Part shown: piece by piece, positions 63,362-64,000 of the stretch
Position numbering within the stretch: position 1 is the stretch's first letter
Layout of the letters: each line of letters begins with the position of its first letter
NCBI RefSeq assembly: GCF_006517175.1
Contig: NZ_CP041186.1
Coordinates: 682,001-746,000 of the forward strand
Origin: Persicimonas caeni
Lineage (GTDB): Bacteria; Myxococcota_A; Bradymonadia; Bradymonadales; Bradymonadaceae
Direction: 5' to 3'
Length of the DNA stretch: 64,000 bases
The notes under the pieces: model-generated
Told to the model about the DNA's origin: nothing
What the model saw: only the letters and a program-made list of their open reading frames with translations
The model's database searches: none
Translations under genes and position numbers: made by a program

Positions 63362-64000
63362 CTACGAAAGCCCCACACTCCCCCCGGGAAGCGGCACGTG
63401 AAACCGATCGCGCGCTCTCTCCTGCTCCCTCACAAGCCCCTGCAAACGCTCGGCGCCCTGGCGCAGCGGCTCGTCGGTCAGGTCGAAGGTGCCCCAGTGC
63501 ATCGCCGCGAAGTGCGCGGCACCCAGGTCGTCGAAGGCCTGCAGCGACTCCTCGGGGTTCATGTGCTGCGGACGCATGAACCAGCGCGGCTCGTAGGCGC
63601 CCACCGGCAGCATGGCGAGCTCGATCTCCGGGTAGACCTCGCCGATGACCTCGAAGCCGCCGAAATAGCCCGAGTCGCCCGCGTGGTACAGCGTGTGCGT
63701 CCCCTGCAGCACCCACCCGCCCCACAACGCCTTATTCGTGTCGGCCAGCCCCCGGCGATGCCAGTGCTGGGCGGGCACGAGCGTCGCGTCGACCCCGCCG
63801 AAGTCGACCGCAGTCCACCAGTCGACCTCCACCACACGCTCGAACCCGTCGGGAATCACGCTCCCGAGCCCCAGCGGAACGACCACGGTCGTATCCGACC
63901 CCTGCTCGGCCGCCAGGCGCTTGAGGCTCGCGCGGTCGAGGTGGTCGTAGTGGCCGTGGGTGATGAGCACCGCGTCGACGTGCGGTAGTTCCTCGACGTC
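63362..64000 (-). CDS. Metallo-beta-lactamase fold hydrolase, N-terminus outside window
   Basis: The frame is open to the right edge (codons continue from 63970 to 64000), so the visible 213 residues lack the true start. The zinc motif THGHYDHLD is present, then the later ligands AQHWHRRG, YHAGDSGYF and, near the end, MHWGTFDLTDEP. This pattern is typical of the NAPE-PLD/UlaG-like branch of the MBL family (phospholipase D-like or lactonase activity). Substrate unknown. The stop is only 4 bp from the stop of the preceding convergent gene. Confidence 0.9.
   Translation of the reverse strand, partial: DVEELPHVDAVLITHGHYDHLDRASLKRLAAEQGSDTTVVVPLGLGSVIPDGFERVVEVDWWTAVDFGGVDATLVPAQHWHRRGLADTNKALWGGWVLQGTHTLYHAGDSGYFGGFEVIGEVYPEIELAMLPVGAYEPRWFMRPQHMNPEESLQAFDDLGAAHFAAMHWGTFDLTDEPLRQGAERLQGLVREQERARDRFHVPLPGGSVGLS

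Overview
The window is one contiguous stretch of a high-GC, Gram-negative chromosome with predatory or social delta-proteobacterial character (Myxococcota/Bradymonadota-like; this is an inference from gene content, no rRNA is present). Pointers are Hanks-type Ser/Thr kinases with PEGA tails and the HRDVSPHN catalytic variant, a pseudokinase-AAA-TPR giant, an FHA-sigma54 activator, many Cys-rich lipoproteins with short C-x-D-x-D-C type repeats, thrombospondin type 3 repeats, and C-terminal sorting-like tails. No tRNA, rRNA or CRISPR array was seen.

Layout. 1-1.7 kb: the 3' part of an AAA/TPR regulator. 1.7-5.3 kb: an ECF sigma / anti-sigma / surface-repeat protein operon with 4-bp overlaps, preceded by a helically phased 10-bp tandem array. 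5.5-10.7 kb: Cys-rich lipoprotein, a 0.7-kb gene-free segment, htpG, and twin small lipoprotein genes each with its own TATAAT promoter. 10.8-20.5 kb (all minus): Sua5/YrdC-like protein, TauE/SafE permease, typA, TPR protein, Ser/Thr kinase, transglutaminase-like protein. 20.9-26.1 kb: a 1.7-kilo-residue lipoprotein whose signal peptide lies in another frame. 26-32.6 kb: MlaE-MlaD pair without an ATPase gene, MltD-like transglycosylase, TlpA-like thioredoxin, metallo-hydrolase. 33-39 kb: TSP3 lipoprotein, Ser/Thr kinase and PEGA protein. 39-47 kb: DUF493 protein, Maf, Sun-type RNA methyltransferase with a small partner, the pseudokinase-AAA-TPR giant and the FHA-sigma54 activator.

47.2-59.6 kb holds the most unusual system: a single 3,082-residue iterative-type megasynthase (KS-AT-three ACPs-KS-KR-DH-phosphopantetheinyl transferase) followed by a stand-alone biotin carrier protein and an acyl-CoA carboxylase carboxyltransferase. 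Together they look like a self-activating fatty-acid or polyketide factory with its own malonyl- or methylmalonyl-CoA supply. Three 18-bp palindromes resembling the Bacillus FadR operator lie upstream. All three ACPs have Thr where the phosphopantetheine-bearing Ser is expected.

A family of palindromic repeats is scattered through the second half of the locus. Copies sit in frame inside the ACP linkers and the KS2-KR linker, between the operon genes, and in an array at 60.5 kb that a 1,939-bp group II intron has entered. The uninterrupted repeats serve as empty sites and fix both intron ends. The intron's reverse transcriptase is frameshifted before its maturase domain. The window closes with a secreted protein and a truncated metallo-hydrolase.
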